Positions 34,442-44,636 of a stretch of DNA of 64,000 bases are shown here, in pieces (the stretch's first letter is position 1; every line of letters begins with the position of its first letter). The DNA is from an uncultured Clostridia bacterium (GTDB lineage: Bacteria; Bacillota; Clostridia; Christensenellales; Borkfalkiaceae): assembly GCA_947625095.1 (NCBI GenBank), contig CANQMX010000005.1, positions 16,145 through 80,144 of the forward strand. Direction: 5' to 3'. The position numbers and the translations under genes were made by a program. A model generated the notes under the pieces. The model did not search any database and was not told where the DNA came from. It was given only the letters and a program-made list of their open reading frames with translations.

Positions 34442-34762
34442 TTATATGTTTTCCGTTATGTTTTCCGATTCCGAACAAAATATTTGGTCTTTTTCTTCCG
34501 AAGCGGCTTCTTCGGCGGGAGCGGCTTCCTCGGCGGGCGGGGCGGTTGCCTCCTCTGCGGGAGCAGTCTCTTCGACGGGAGCGGTCTCCTCGGCGGGAGC
34601 GGTCTCCTCTGCGGCGGTCGCCGCCTGCCCGCGCGGACATCTGCTCACATATACAAGGAAGATCCACAGCGCGACGTCGGCGATCAGCACCGCGGCTGCC
34701 AGCGCGACGAGCACCATGAGGGCTATAAACTGCGAATTATCGACGTGGATAAGCAAATTCAT
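34442..34762 (-). CDS. Small membrane protein with acidic repeat tail, coupled to the giant MBG protein
   Basis: A 106-aa protein. Residues 12-38 form one transmembrane helix (FIALMVLVALAAAVLIADVALWIFLVYV), then SRCPRGQ. A tail follows built of six to seven variants of EETAPAEE / EEAAPAEE. It ends DQIFCSESENITENI. No family is recognised. The ATG overlaps the stop of the giant gene (ATGA), so it is translated by coupling and probably works with the giant protein, for example in export, anchoring or sensing. By the positive-inside rule the short N-terminus is outside and the acidic tail inside, but this is weak. Confidence 0.7.
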   Translation of the reverse strand: MNLLIHVDNSQFIALMVLVALAAAVLIADVALWIFLVYVSRCPRGQAATAAEETAPAEETAPVEETAPAEEATAPPAEEAAPAEEAASEEKDQIFCSESENITENI

Positions 34763-37700
34763 CTCGATCTCCTCTTCTTTTTCTCCTTGATGGCGCGGAT
34801 CTCAAGCGCCATGACGGCGACCCCGAGCACGAGCGCCGCGGCGGCGAGGCCGATGGGCGTCATGAGCGGCGTGTTCGCATAGGTGAAGGCAATCGTGGAG
34901 AGGCCGTCCATCGTAATGACGATGTAGTCCCCCTCCACCGTATAATCGATCGCGACGATCTCCATATTCTCCCCTTCGCCCCGCACGGAAAAAACGCCAA
35001 ACCCGTTTCCGCGCAACTCCTCGGGAATGAGCAGCCTTACCGTCACGCGTTCGGAGGTCGCCACCCGCGCGCCGTCCTTATAGAAATCAATATCGTATGC
35101 CTTTGCAAGCCCGCCGCCGAACGCCCCGCCCGCGACCATGACGCTCCCCAAAGCCTTTGCGCTCTGCCGCATACGCAGTTCCAACGTGGGGTCAAGCCCC
35201 GCCGCGCTTTCCACGATGACGTCGGGCGCTTCGCCCTGCTCCCCTTCGAGGTGCGACTGCATCTGCACGCGCAATATGGTGAGCGTCGCGCTGCGCGAAG
35301 GGATCTCCATATAGTTGTCGAAGTCGCCCTCAAAGTACGCGACGACCGCATAGACGCCCGGCTCCGTCCTGCCGTTGCCCGTGTAATGCGCCCAAACGCC
35401 CGCGGGAAGCCCCGTCGCCGCCAGGCTGTGCGCCGAGCCGTCCCACCTGAACACGCCGTCCGCAAAGTCCGCCTCGCCCATATCGTAGACGGCGCGCCCG
35501 ATCGTGAAGGCGTATTCAAAGGCGGCAAGCGTGTAATTTCCGCTCTCCGCGCCCACGAGCGCGACGGTCACGGTGTAGTCGCCCGCGAGCGTGGGAAGTT
35601 CTCCGCCCGCAAACGCCGCGCCGCCGTTCGCAACGCCCGCATAGGAGAGGATGGAAATTTCCACCTCGTCGTCCCACAGGACGCCCTCCGCAAGGCGCGC
35701 CGCGGGGTCGTTCGCGCCGCCATAGACGAGGCCGTCGAACGCGCCGAAGTCGGCCGCAAGCGTGCGCGGGGACACGGTGTATTCCGCGGAAACGAGCGTG
35801 ATGAGATAATTGGGATTTTCCCACACGACCTGCACCGCATACCCGCCCGCGGCCATGCGCGCATCGAGCAAAACGCCGCCGCTCCCCTTCCGCAGGGAAT
35901 AGGAAAGCCCGAGGTCCGCAAACGTCTCGCCGCGCTTGCCGTACCAAGCCCCCTCAACGCCGCCCGAGCGAACGGCGGAGAGCGTCACCTGCTCCGCAAG
36001 CGGCAGAGGCGTTGCGCCGTATGTGTGCCCCTCGAACGAGAGGGTCAGATCGATCTTCCGCGGAACGATCTCGAAGTCGGGCTGCACATCGCCGTACCAG
36101 CGGAAGCGGATATAGTGGCTCTCCTCGCCGTCTTTGAGATAGCGGACTCCGATGCGGTATACGCCCACGGGCAGGCGGTCTCCGTTGTCCGTTTCGCCGA
36201 GTTCGTGCGTCACACCCAATTCGTCGATGAGATAGAAGGTGAAATAGCGTTTGTTGAGCCGCTCCCCCAACATGGTACCCTCGTCGCCCGCCGCGCCCGC
36301 CACGACTTCGCGGATGTGCGCATACAATCTATCGCGCAAGACGTCCTGCGTGTGGGCGGCGTCGCCGTATTCCACGTTGTGGAAATGTCCGTCCACGATG
36401 CTCTCATCCAGACGGATCGTGATCTCCTCATGGTAGATGTGCACGGTATAATACCCGTAGTAGGTGTTGTGGTTCGCGCCCTCGATCCTGATATAGACGC
36501 AGTAGCCCTTGGGCGTATTCACATACATATCGGCGTTCGCCGCGTGCCACATATCCGCGTGTTCGCCCCGCTTCAACGCCTTGAAGAACGCCACGATCGC
36601 GCCTTCGTCGTGCGCGCTCTCCGCGTGCTCGGTCACGATATAGGAGACCTTCACCACGTCGCCGCCGGGAACGGTGAACGGGAACTCCGCGCTGCTCTGG
36701 TCGGGCAGGGCGAGGTCGTGCCGCTCGCCGCCCGTGTGATACAAAAATTCCCGATCTTTGAGCGCAGCGAATTTTTCATTCTCCTCGATATCCGCGGCGG
36801 AGATCGTGAAAGTAACCGTCAATTCATCCTGTGCGCCGCCCGCCCAGCAGTAATTTATGAGGTCTCTGAGCGCCACCCTCATGGGATATACGCCCGCATT
36901 TCTGGCGGTCAGCGAGGCGCTCTTTCGATCGACGCCGTCGCCCGAAGCCGACATCGTCGCAAAATCAAAGCCGCTCGCCTCAAACAGGTGCTCTTCGCCG
37001 TCGTAGACGATGGTGCGATCGCCCGTGGGCCTTTCAAGTTCGACCCTTGCAATGGTGTACGAAAAACTTTCCCGCCCGAGCGTATAGTTGCGCTTTGCCC
37101 TGCCCTTGAGTTCAAGGCGAACGTCATACGTCCCCGCATCTTTCGGCAGAAGGCGTTGGTCGACGCCGTCATATTTTACGCCGCCGTAAAACACGTCGTA
37201 ATCCTCGCCACGGCGCAGCGTCTCGCCCGCGACGCCTTCCAGCGTTTCGAGAAGTTCGCGCGCCGCCCCGCTGTACTGCCCGCCCGAAGGCGTCTCGTAG
37301 ACGATATTTGCGCGCGTCACCGTGTACCGCGCGCCCTCCGGCTCTCCCACAATGCGATAGTCGCCGCTCTCCCAAACGATGACAATGGTATATTCGCCCG
37401 CCTCCATGGCGCTGAAATATTCTGCCGCCGCGCCGCTGCCCGATCGGAAGCGGTAGGAAAAGTCGAGCGCGTCGTCGGGGTTTCCGTACCAAACTCCGCC
37501 GCCCACGCGCACCGCGCTCGCCGCGATCTCGCCGTGCCGCCCGTCGCCATAGACGTTGGTGCGCGCGCCCGTGAGGGTCACCTTTATCTCGCGCGGCGTC
37601 ACCGTGACGTCGCCCGCCGTGTAGAAAACGTCGTAATTTCCGACCGCCCTGCGCTCCGCGCGCACCGTTGCGCCCCGCTCGCCCGCGTGCGTGCCGCCCT

Positions 37701-40700
37701 GCGCGTACCCGTCAAAGACGTATTCCCCCGCGGCCAGAACGGCGGCAGTCATCGCCTCCGCGTCCTCCCACGGGGTAAGACCGCCCGCGATTTTCGCGCC
37801 GACGTTCCCCCGCCCGAGCGCGTCTCCATACACGACTTCGGCGAAGAGGTCTACGGTGAGCGGCCGCGGCGTTACCGTATATATCGCGCCGCCGACTTGA
37901 ACTATCGTATAATTTTCGTTGGCGCAAGTGACGGCAACGGAGTACTGCCCAACGTCCATCCTCTCGTCGAGCGAAAGCCCCGTCTGCCCGTCGCGCGCAA
38001 AGGTGAAGCCAAGCCCCAGCCCCTCTACGGTGTCCTTCCCGAACAGCCCCTCTTCGTTCACCGTGTTGTTCTCGGGCGCGTTCTTGCAGGCGACGCGCGG
38101 AAGGATGCTCCCGAACTCGCTTTCCCCGTAGACGTGCGTCCTGCTCCCGCCGAGGGTGAGGATAAGGGCGCGCGGGCTTACCGTCATGGTGGGCGCGCTG
38201 CCGCCCTCCCACACAAATTCGATGTAGCCGCTCTCCTCGTCCGCCGCGTTCGGCTTGGCATAGCGCACGTGCAGGGCATATGTCGCGTTCGCGGCGAGGG
38301 GGTCGCCGATCGCATACTCCCTTCCGCCCGCCGCGTCCGTGAAGTAGAATTGGAAGTAGTCCTTTTCCGCCTTGAACTGCGCCTTTTTGTTCTCGGAGAG
38401 GGTGCCGTCCTCCGCGGTCGCCGTTATGCTCTCGATCCGCTCAAACACCAGATCGAACAGCGAACTGTACGTGTGCGGCACGTCGCCGTATTCGCACGTA
38501 AAATCGAGGCCGCCCTCCGCCATCTTGATGATGAGCCGTTCGTGGTAGATGTGCAGGGTGTAATACCCGTAATAGGTCGCATGGTTGGGGGCTTTCGCCT
38601 CGAAGAACACGCAGTACCAGCCCGGCTCTCTTGCGGGCGCGGCGCGGTCGGAATATCCAACGCCTTCAAGTTCCTCCGCACCCGCGCAGAGAAGGGCAAG
38701 ATAGCCCTCTATCTTCTTCCTGAACTCCTCGTGCAGCGCGCCGCCCTCCGCGTGCGAGAGAACGATGTACCGCAGCGCCACTTTATTTACGATGCCGTTG
38801 TCGTTGCCTCGGAGGATGAGCGGGAAGGCGGCATCGCCCTGCGCGGGCAGTTCAAGCGACTGCGCCGCCCTATCGTCGGCGGAATACAGCGCGCTGCGCG
38901 ATTTTTCAAAGCCCCGCGTGAAGTCCTCCGCGATCGCCGCTGGCAGGATCTCGTATCCGAATTGCCGCTCGCCCACGATGGTATAGTTCGCGGCGGTCTG
39001 GGAGGAGGAGAGCGCCACCTCGGCAAGATATCTGCCTGCGTCGCAGGGGAGCAAGCCGCCGAACGCCGCGCCGTCGGGCGAGTACTTCACCGTATAATCG
39101 TCGCCAAGCGCGAGCGCGTCCCCATAGTACAGATTGCCGAAGGTGACGCTCACGCCCTGCCCGCGACCCGTGTAAACCGTGCGTACCATGTCCGCCTTCG
39201 CGGTGATCTCGCGCCGCTCGATGACGAGCGTGCACCCCATGTACGAGATGGCGTAGTTCTCGGTCATGCCCCTCGCGTTTACCGTGATATCCCTGCGCAA
39301 CGCGGACATACCCGCCTTGTAACCGCCGAAGTCAAAGGTGGCCGCCGCCTTGGCCGCCCCTTCGATATCCGCCCTTTTGTCGCCGTTTTTCAGTTGGTTT
39401 TCGTCCGCCACCGTAACGCGCACGTTGTCCGCGCCGACCTCCTCGCCGTAGGTGACGCGCGCCGCGAGGAGCACGGTGAGGCTTGCCCTCTCCACGCGGT
39501 ACGCTGCGCTCTCCGCCTCAACGATGTAGTTGTCGTCCGCCCAAACAAGTTCGACGGTGTAATCGCCTGCGGGCGCGCCCGCGTCCAGCGCGCGGCTTCC
39601 GCCCGCCCATTTGAGCGCGTACTCCGCGCCCCGTTCCAGCGCCTCCGCGTCGGCAGCACTCCCGTACCAAGCCGCGCCGATCACTTCATTGCCCTCGCCG
39701 TCCACGCGCACCGCACGCAATATGGGTCGCGCGGGAGTATCGCCGTAGACGTGTTGCAGCGCGCCGCCGAGCGTCACCCTTATCCTGCGCGGCGTGACGT
39801 TGAGATTGCCCTCCGCGCTCTCATAGAGGACGGCGTAGTTGGGGATCTCCCCCTGCGCGGCGGCCGTCATTCGATACCTTCCCACCTTGGTTGCGCCCGC
39901 CGCATAGCCGCCGAAGTCGAAGGAGGCTGCCGCCCGCGCCGCCGCAAGCACTTCCGCCGCGTCGTCGCCCCCAACAAGCCCCGTCCTCACCGCAAGCCGC
40001 ACGTTTTCCGCGCCGATCTCGTCGCCGTAGACGACCTCCGCCGTCACCGTCACGGCGAGCGGCTTTCTCTCAACGGTGTAGGCCGTGCCGTCCGCGCCCA
40101 CGATTTGGTAATTTCTTGCAAGCGCGCTGCCGCCCGCCCATTGCACGATGACGGTGTACTCGCCCGCCGCCATGCGCGCGTCATATTCCCTTCCGCCGTC
40201 CGTGCCTTTTTGGAAGGTGTATGCAAGTTGCCCGTTCAGCCCCGCTCTGTCCGCGTCCGTCGCGTACCAATTTCCCGCGCTGTCCGCACGCGTCGCGTCC
40301 GCCTCGATCTCCCCGTGCACGGCGTCGCCGTACGTGTTCGTGCGCGCCCCTTTCAGCGTCACGCGGATCTTGCGTTTTTCCACGTCTACCTTCCCGTCGA
40401 TGAAGGTCACCTTGTAGTTATCGAGTTCCACGGCGTCGGCGCTCACCATGGCGTCCATTGCGCCCGCGCCCGTCACGCCCGCCGTGTAGTTGAATTTGAA
40501 CGCCGCGCCCACCTTCTCCTTTGCCGCCCGTTCGATGTCCGCCCGCCTGTCGTCATATTGCAGCCCGTCCGCGATCGTCACGGTCACATTGCTCTCGTCC
40601 ATCTCGTCGCCGTAGACGACGCGCGCGGAGAGGCTCGCCCGCAGGGGCGCGCGGTTGACTGTAAATTCCCTTGTCGCCTCGATGCCCTCGTAGTTCTCGT

Positions 40701-43263
40701 TGCCCTCTACGCTCGCCCGCACATAGTACGTGCCCGCGGCGGTGGGCGCAGTGCCCGTAAAGCTGCCCTCGCCGTCCGCCGAATAGGTGAACGTCACTTT
40801 GCCGAAGTAGGGCGTCGCGGTGGGCGCGTTTGCGCTTTCGCCGTACGTCCAACTCTGTATGGCGAGGGCTTTCTCCCAGCCGTTCTTCGCGCGGACGATC
40901 GCATACTCCCGCGTCTCGCCCGCGATGTCGTAATTTGCGGCCTTCTCCCTGTCGCCCTCCGCGACCGTCGCCCGAAAGGCATACCTGCCCACGTTCAAAA
41001 ATTCGCCGCCCGGCGAGGTCATCTCCACGTCGAATATGATCGTCCCGTCCGTTCCCTCGCCCTTTGCGCTCGCCCGCGGCGTTGCAATGCCGCCGTTCGC
41101 GTAGGAATATGTGTACTGCACATCGCTGCCCGACCACTCCACCACGAGGCGCGCCCTGCCGATCTCATACTCCCTTTCGAGGTTTCCCGTCAGTTCGTAG
41201 TTGTGCCCGTCGGCGTCGGTAAGCGCGGCCGTGAAGGTGTACTTCCCCGCATTGCGGAATTGCCCGCCGCCCTTGATCGCCACGGCGAGCACGGCTCTCC
41301 CGCCGTCCGCCGTCGCCGCGGGGTACTCCTCCTCGGGAATTTCCTCGCCGCGATAGGTGTACGTCCTGCCCTCCCACGCCGCGGTCACGCGCTTTTTGGA
41401 AACGGTCACGGCAAATTTTGCCGTACCCATGTCCAAGGTGTAGTTCTTGCTCCGCGCGCCGTCCGCGGGGTCGAACGCCGCCGCAAGGGTGTAGTCCCCC
41501 GCCACCGTGAACGCGTTATCCGCGCCCCACGCGGGGTGCGCAAATACGGTGACGACGAGGGTGAACCTCTCCCCGTTCACGCCGTCCGCAAACGCCTCGG
41601 GCAGAGCGAGCGCCGCGCCCGAATATTCGTATTCCCCCGCCGTCCACGTCACGCCCACTTTCAGCGGCTCTACTTTGAGCGTGCCGCGCCTGTAATCGAA
41701 TTCGTAGTTGTCGGAGGCAAGCCCCTGCGGCACAATGTCGTAGTCGCCCGCGTTCGCAAACTTTTTATAGCCGCCGAACGTGTATTCAAGCGCCCCGCCG
41801 AGGGCGTCCTCCCCCTCGCCGTTTACAAAGCCCGCGTACTCCACGCCGCCGTCCGCGGCCTCGTCGCCGTAGCAGATCGTCCTGTCCTTCGCCGTCACGG
41901 TGAGTTTCGCCCTTTCTATCGTGAAGCCCCTCTCCCCGTCCGCCGCCAGCGTGTAGTTGTCCGCGCCCGTGCCTTCAAGCGCCGCCGCCTTCACCGTATA
42001 CGTTCCCGCGAGCGCGGGCTTTTCCGTCCCCTCGGGGAGGGCAACGTTGCCGTTCGTCGTCCCGCCGAAATGCAATAGCGCCGTCACCGCGTCGCCGTTT
42101 ACGATCCCCTCGAGGGTCGCCGAAAACGTGCCGACGTTCCCATACGTCAAATCTTCGGGCAGGGCAATTTTCGCTTTCAATCCCCGCCGCGCAACGGTGT
42201 ACGCGTCCCTTCCTTCATATCTGATATCCCACACCTTATAATTTTCGTTCCCGCACTTCACGCCGACGGCATACTCCCCCGCGGGCGTCGTCGCGCTCGG
42301 CGCAAACGCCAAGCCCTGCGCCGAATAATAGGAAAGTTTGAGAATGGAAATATCGTCCTTATCCCCCACGTACCAACGGTTTTCGTGAAACGCCTTTACG
42401 CTCACCCATTCCCCGGGGTCATCGCCGTACGTCCCCTCGCGAAAGGTCAGCGTCAGAGCGATCTCGCGCGGGAGAATGGTGAGTTTGCACCCCTCAAATA
42501 CAACGGTCTGGTTGCCGAGTTCAAGCGGTTCGGCGGTCACGTCAAACCTTCCCGACTCCGCAACTTCCGCCCCCACGGTATACCCGCCGAAATCAAATTT
42601 TATCTCTTGGTTTTCCCTCGCTTTCTCCAACTTTTCGAGAACGTTCTCGTCCGCCCCCGAAAAGACCATTTTCGCGTCGTAAATCTCGTCGCCGTATTCC
42701 ACCGTCGCGCTCTCGATCTTGATCGTCGATATTCCGTTCGTGATTTGAAATTCCACATACGCCGTGGCCGGAGGGTCTGCCGTATCCTCAAGCACAAACA
42801 TTTCTACACGATAATAGCCCCTCGCAACAGCCGGCCCCATGCTCCACGTATAGTCCGAAGGATCGTCAAGACTATACCAATAATCGATTATTAATTCCCC
42901 GGGGAATTCCTCTGCGCCCTCGATCTTCACCGAAACTTCAAACGCCTCGCCCGTGTAGGGAACTTGCGCGGGTGCGTCCAGCGTGGCGGTTACCGTCCTT
43001 GCGCCGTCCCGCGCTTCGTCATGGGTGGAGGAGGTGCACGTCGCCGTGAGAACAGCCCCCTCCGCGCTGTATTTCCACTTATCGGTGTGCGCAGAACTTA
43101 CCGCCGTGCTCTCCGCTTCGCTCGCCACCGTGCTCCATTCGGCCGCCGCGCTCTCCGCCTGCGCGCCCCTTGCGCCGACCGCGGCGACCGATGCCCCCAT
43201 CGCCGCGCACGCCATCATCGCAAAGGCAAGTCCCATTATGAAAAATTTACGGTTCCTATTCAT
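34759..43263 (-). CDS. Giant MBG-repeat cell-surface protein
   Basis: A secreted protein of 2834 aa. A signal peptide is clear (MNRNRKFFIMGLAFAMMACA, cleavage near GAQA-ESA). The body is a string of about two dozen beta-rich modules of 80-110 residues of the MBG type. Seventeen carry the hallmark YG[DEN-type] after a strand (VVYGDEIGAEN, NVYGDGRHGEI, HVYGESEFGS); others carry YSG / YTG / YDG variants. They pair with a later strand ending in NYTL or NYxI. Two larger blocks contain TYYGYYTxHIYHE, about 2.1 kb apart, which indicates internal duplication. The C-terminus has one membrane helix (about 25 residues) and the basic tail KEKKKRRSR; there is no LPXTG motif. It is probably an adhesin or long stalk. 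The start at 43263 follows from the signal peptide. Confidence 0.9.
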   Translation of the reverse strand: MNRNRKFFIMGLAFAMMACAAMGASVAAVGARGAQAESAAAEWSTVASEAESTAVSSAHTDKWKYSAEGAVLTATCTSSTHDEARDGARTVTATLDAPAQVPYTGEAFEVSVKIEGAEEFPGELIIDYWYSLDDPSDYTWSMGPAVARGYYRVEMFVLEDTADPPATAYVEFQITNGISTIKIESATVEYGDEIYDAKMVFSGADENVLEKLEKARENQEIKFDFGGYTVGAEVAESGRFDVTAEPLELGNQTVVFEGCKLTILPREIALTLTFREGTYGDDPGEWVSVKAFHENRWYVGDKDDISILKLSYYSAQGLAFAPSATTPAGEYAVGVKCGNENYKVWDIRYEGRDAYTVARRGLKAKIALPEDLTYGNVGTFSATLEGIVNGDAVTALLHFGGTTNGNVALPEGTEKPALAGTYTVKAAALEGTGADNYTLAADGERGFTIERAKLTVTAKDRTICYGDEAADGGVEYAGFVNGEGEDALGGALEYTFGGYKKFANAGDYDIVPQGLASDNYEFDYRRGTLKVEPLKVGVTWTAGEYEYSGAALALPEAFADGVNGERFTLVVTVFAHPAWGADNAFTVAGDYTLAAAFDPADGARSKNYTLDMGTAKFAVTVSKKRVTAAWEGRTYTYRGEEIPEEEYPAATADGGRAVLAVAIKGGGQFRNAGKYTFTAALTDADGHNYELTGNLEREYEIGRARLVVEWSGSDVQYTYSYANGGIATPRASAKGEGTDGTIIFDVEMTSPGGEFLNVGRYAFRATVAEGDREKAANYDIAGETREYAIVRAKNGWEKALAIQSWTYGESANAPTATPYFGKVTFTYSADGEGSFTGTAPTAAGTYYVRASVEGNENYEGIEATREFTVNRAPLRASLSARVVYGDEMDESNVTVTIADGLQYDDRRADIERAAKEKVGAAFKFNYTAGVTGAGAMDAMVSADAVELDNYKVTFIDGKVDVEKRKIRVTLKGARTNTYGDAVHGEIEADATRADSAGNWYATDADRAGLNGQLAYTFQKGTDGGREYDARMAAGEYTVIVQWAGGSALARNYQIVGADGTAYTVERKPLAVTVTAEVVYGDEIGAENVRLAVRTGLVGGDDAAEVLAAARAAASFDFGGYAAGATKVGRYRMTAAAQGEIPNYAVLYESAEGNLNVTPRRIRVTLGGALQHVYGDTPARPILRAVRVDGEGNEVIGAAWYGSAADAEALERGAEYALKWAGGSRALDAGAPAGDYTVELVWADDNYIVEAESAAYRVERASLTVLLAARVTYGEEVGADNVRVTVADENQLKNGDKRADIEGAAKAAATFDFGGYKAGMSALRRDITVNARGMTENYAISYMGCTLVIERREITAKADMVRTVYTGRGQGVSVTFGNLYYGDALALGDDYTVKYSPDGAAFGGLLPCDAGRYLAEVALSSSQTAANYTIVGERQFGYEILPAAIAEDFTRGFEKSRSALYSADDRAAQSLELPAQGDAAFPLILRGNDNGIVNKVALRYIVLSHAEGGALHEEFRKKIEGYLALLCAGAEELEGVGYSDRAAPAREPGWYCVFFEAKAPNHATYYGYYTLHIYHERLIIKMAEGGLDFTCEYGDVPHTYSSLFDLVFERIESITATAEDGTLSENKKAQFKAEKDYFQFYFTDAAGGREYAIGDPLAANATYALHVRYAKPNAADEESGYIEFVWEGGSAPTMTVSPRALILTLGGSRTHVYGESEFGSILPRVACKNAPENNTVNEEGLFGKDTVEGLGLGFTFARDGQTGLSLDERMDVGQYSVAVTCANENYTIVQVGGAIYTVTPRPLTVDLFAEVVYGDALGRGNVGAKIAGGLTPWEDAEAMTAAVLAAGEYVFDGYAQGGTHAGERGATVRAERRAVGNYDVFYTAGDVTVTPREIKVTLTGARTNVYGDGRHGEIAASAVRVGGGVWYGNPDDALDFSYRFRSGSGAAAEYFSAMEAGEYTIVIVWESGDYRIVGEPEGARYTVTRANIVYETPSGGQYSGAARELLETLEGVAGETLRRGEDYDVFYGGVKYDGVDQRLLPKDAGTYDVRLELKGRAKRNYTLGRESFSYTIARVELERPTGDRTIVYDGEEHLFEASGFDFATMSASGDGVDRKSASLTARNAGVYPMRVALRDLINYCWAGGAQDELTVTFTISAADIEENEKFAALKDREFLYHTGGERHDLALPDQSSAEFPFTVPGGDVVKVSYIVTEHAESAHDEGAIVAFFKALKRGEHADMWHAANADMYVNTPKGYCVYIRIEGANHNTYYGYYTVHIYHEEITIRLDESIVDGHFHNVEYGDAAHTQDVLRDRLYAHIREVVAGAAGDEGTMLGERLNKRYFTFYLIDELGVTHELGETDNGDRLPVGVYRIGVRYLKDGEESHYIRFRWYGDVQPDFEIVPRKIDLTLSFEGHTYGATPLPLAEQVTLSAVRSGGVEGAWYGKRGETFADLGLSYSLRKGSGGVLLDARMAAGGYAVQVVWENPNYLITLVSAEYTVSPRTLAADFGAFDGLVYGGANDPAARLAEGVLWDDEVEISILSYAGVANGGAAFAGGELPTLAGDYTVTVALVGAESGNYTLAAFEYAFTIGRAVYDMGEADFADGVFRWDGSAHSLAATGLPAGVWAHYTGNGRTEPGVYAVVAYFEGDFDNYMEIPSRSATLTILRVQMQSHLEGEQGEAPDVIVESAAGLDPTLELRMRQSAKALGSVMVAGGAFGGGLAKAYDIDFYKDGARVATSERVTVRLLIPEELRGNGFGVFSVRGEGENMEIVAIDYTVEGDYIVITMDGLSTIAFTYANTPLMTPIGLAAAALVLGVAVMALEIRAIKEKKKRRSR

Positions 43264-43571
43264 CGGCAGCCCTATTCCCCGTGTTTCATAAGATCTTCCG
43301 CCCGCGCCCTCATCTTCTGCCCCGACGGAACTCCCCACGCGAACTTTGTCGAAATTGCATATATTTCACAAATTAAAGCAATTATACCACCGCGCGGCGC
43401 GGAAGGTCAATATATGAATGAAAATTTCCGTGGCGTATATACATTTTTTGCGCCAATATTGCAAATTTTCCCTAAATTTATGCAAAATTTTTGCATTTTT
43501 TCACCGCTTTATTCTACGCCGCAGCGCACCCCGCCGCCCCGATTTTCATATGCTGTACTTGGGGAGGCGGC
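43264..43571. promoter_or_regulatory. Divergent regulatory gap between the giant gene and the glycosyltransferase
   Basis: The promoter of the giant gene is TTGACC (43410-43405), 18-bp spacer, TATAAT (43386-43381) on the minus strand. It has a TGn extension and leaves a leader of about 110 nt. Toward the glycosyltransferase there is a 17-bp palindrome, ATGCAAAA-T-TTTTGCAT (43480-43496), followed by six T, which could be an operator or a weak terminator. No clear promoter is seen for the rightward gene. Confidence 0.6.
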
Positions 43572-44636
43572 ATGAAAATTTCCCTCTGCATGATCGTAAA
43601 AGACGAGGAAGGGACGCTTGCGCGGTGTCTTGAAAGCGTCCGTTCCCTCGCGGATGAAATTGTCGTTGTCGATACGGGTTCGGCAGACAAAACGGTGGAG
43701 ATCGCAAAGCGCTATGCCGATCGCGTGGCGCATTTTGCTTGGCGGGATGATTTTTCCGCAGCCCGCAACCATGCCTTTTCGTTGGGCACGGGCGACTACC
43801 TCATGTGGCTCGATGCGGACGACGTCATTCCCCCCGCCGAGGCGGAAAAGTTCCCCGCCCTCCGCGCCCTTTTGGAGCGCGAGCGCCCCGACCTCCTGTT
43901 CTGCCCCTATGAGGCGGGCGGGCTTCTGTACTTCCGCGAGCGCTTCGTGCGCCGCGAGGCGCAGTTCAAGTGGGTGGGCAGGGTGCACGAGTGCATCGCG
44001 CCGCGCGGAAAAACGCTCCAAGCCGACTTCCGCGTCCTCCATCTCCGCGGGGAAAGGCCGTACTCCGCGCGCAATCTTCAAATCTACCGCAAGTGGGCGC
44101 GGGAAGAGCGACTCTCGCCGCGCGATCTCTTCTACTTCGGGCGTGAACTCTACTACCACGCCGAATATGCGGAGGCGGAAAAAATACTCGCCGCCATGCT
44201 CGGCGGCGACGGTTGGTATGTCAATAAGATCGAGGCGTGCAAGGTGCTCTCGGACTGCGTTCTGAATTTGCGCGGCGCCGAGGCCTCCCTCGCGCCCCTC
44301 TTCCGCTCGCTGGAATACGGCGCGCCCCGCGCCTCCGCCCTGTGTATGTTGGGCGACCGCCATACGCAGATGGAGCGCTTCGGCGAGGCGGTCTTTTGGT
44401 ATCGCGCCGCCATGCTCTGCGAAGATCACGCCGCCGAGGGCGACTTTGAACTGCCCGCCTGCCGCGATCTCATCCCCCTCTTGGGGCTTGTCGTCTGCCA
44501 TTGGGCGCTGGGCGAAAGGGAGGCGGCGTATTTATGCCATAAAAAAACGGAGGCGCTTGCGCCAACGCACCCCTCCGTCGTCTACAATCAAAAATTTTTT
44601 GCGGCTCACCGCATCAGCGACATGGCCTCCCCGTAA
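43572..44636 (+). CDS. Family 2 glycosyltransferase with C-terminal repeat region
   Basis: A 354-aa GT-A enzyme. The N-terminus MKISLCMIVKDEEGTLARCL is followed by VDTGSADKTVEIAKRYADRV, FSAARNHAF and the metal-binding LDADD. This pattern is that of SunS-like and other GT2 enzymes that modify proteins or glycans in the cytoplasm. From about residue 215 on, helical repeats follow (LFYFGRELYYHAEYAEAEKIL, FGEAVFWYRAAML) that look like TPRs. GGAGG precedes the ATG at 43572. It diverges from the giant surface protein, so it could glycosylate it, but that is only a positional guess. The 3' end overlaps the convergent HAD gene by 31 bp. Confidence 0.8.
   Translation: MKISLCMIVKDEEGTLARCLESVRSLADEIVVVDTGSADKTVEIAKRYADRVAHFAWRDDFSAARNHAFSLGTGDYLMWLDADDVIPPAEAEKFPALRALLERERPDLLFCPYEAGGLLYFRERFVRREAQFKWVGRVHECIAPRGKTLQADFRVLHLRGERPYSARNLQIYRKWAREERLSPRDLFYFGRELYYHAEYAEAEKILAAMLGGDGWYVNKIEACKVLSDCVLNLRGAEASLAPLFRSLEYGAPRASALCMLGDRHTQMERFGEAVFWYRAAMLCEDHAAEGDFELPACRDLIPLLGLVVCHWALGEREAAYLCHKKTEALAPTHPSVVYNQKFFAAHRISDMASP

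Noticed and set aside
34398..34667. N-terminal extension of the methyltransferase
   Set aside because: It is antisense to the small acidic-tailed membrane protein gene and encodes arginine repeats; the promoter lies within it.
35251..42078. A 2275-codon open frame on the plus strand opposite the giant MBG gene
   Set aside because: It is antisense to a clearly coding repeat protein with signal peptide and promoter. Long antisense frames arise in GC-rich DNA when the codon bias of the real gene avoids stops on the other strand. No SD site, no domain.
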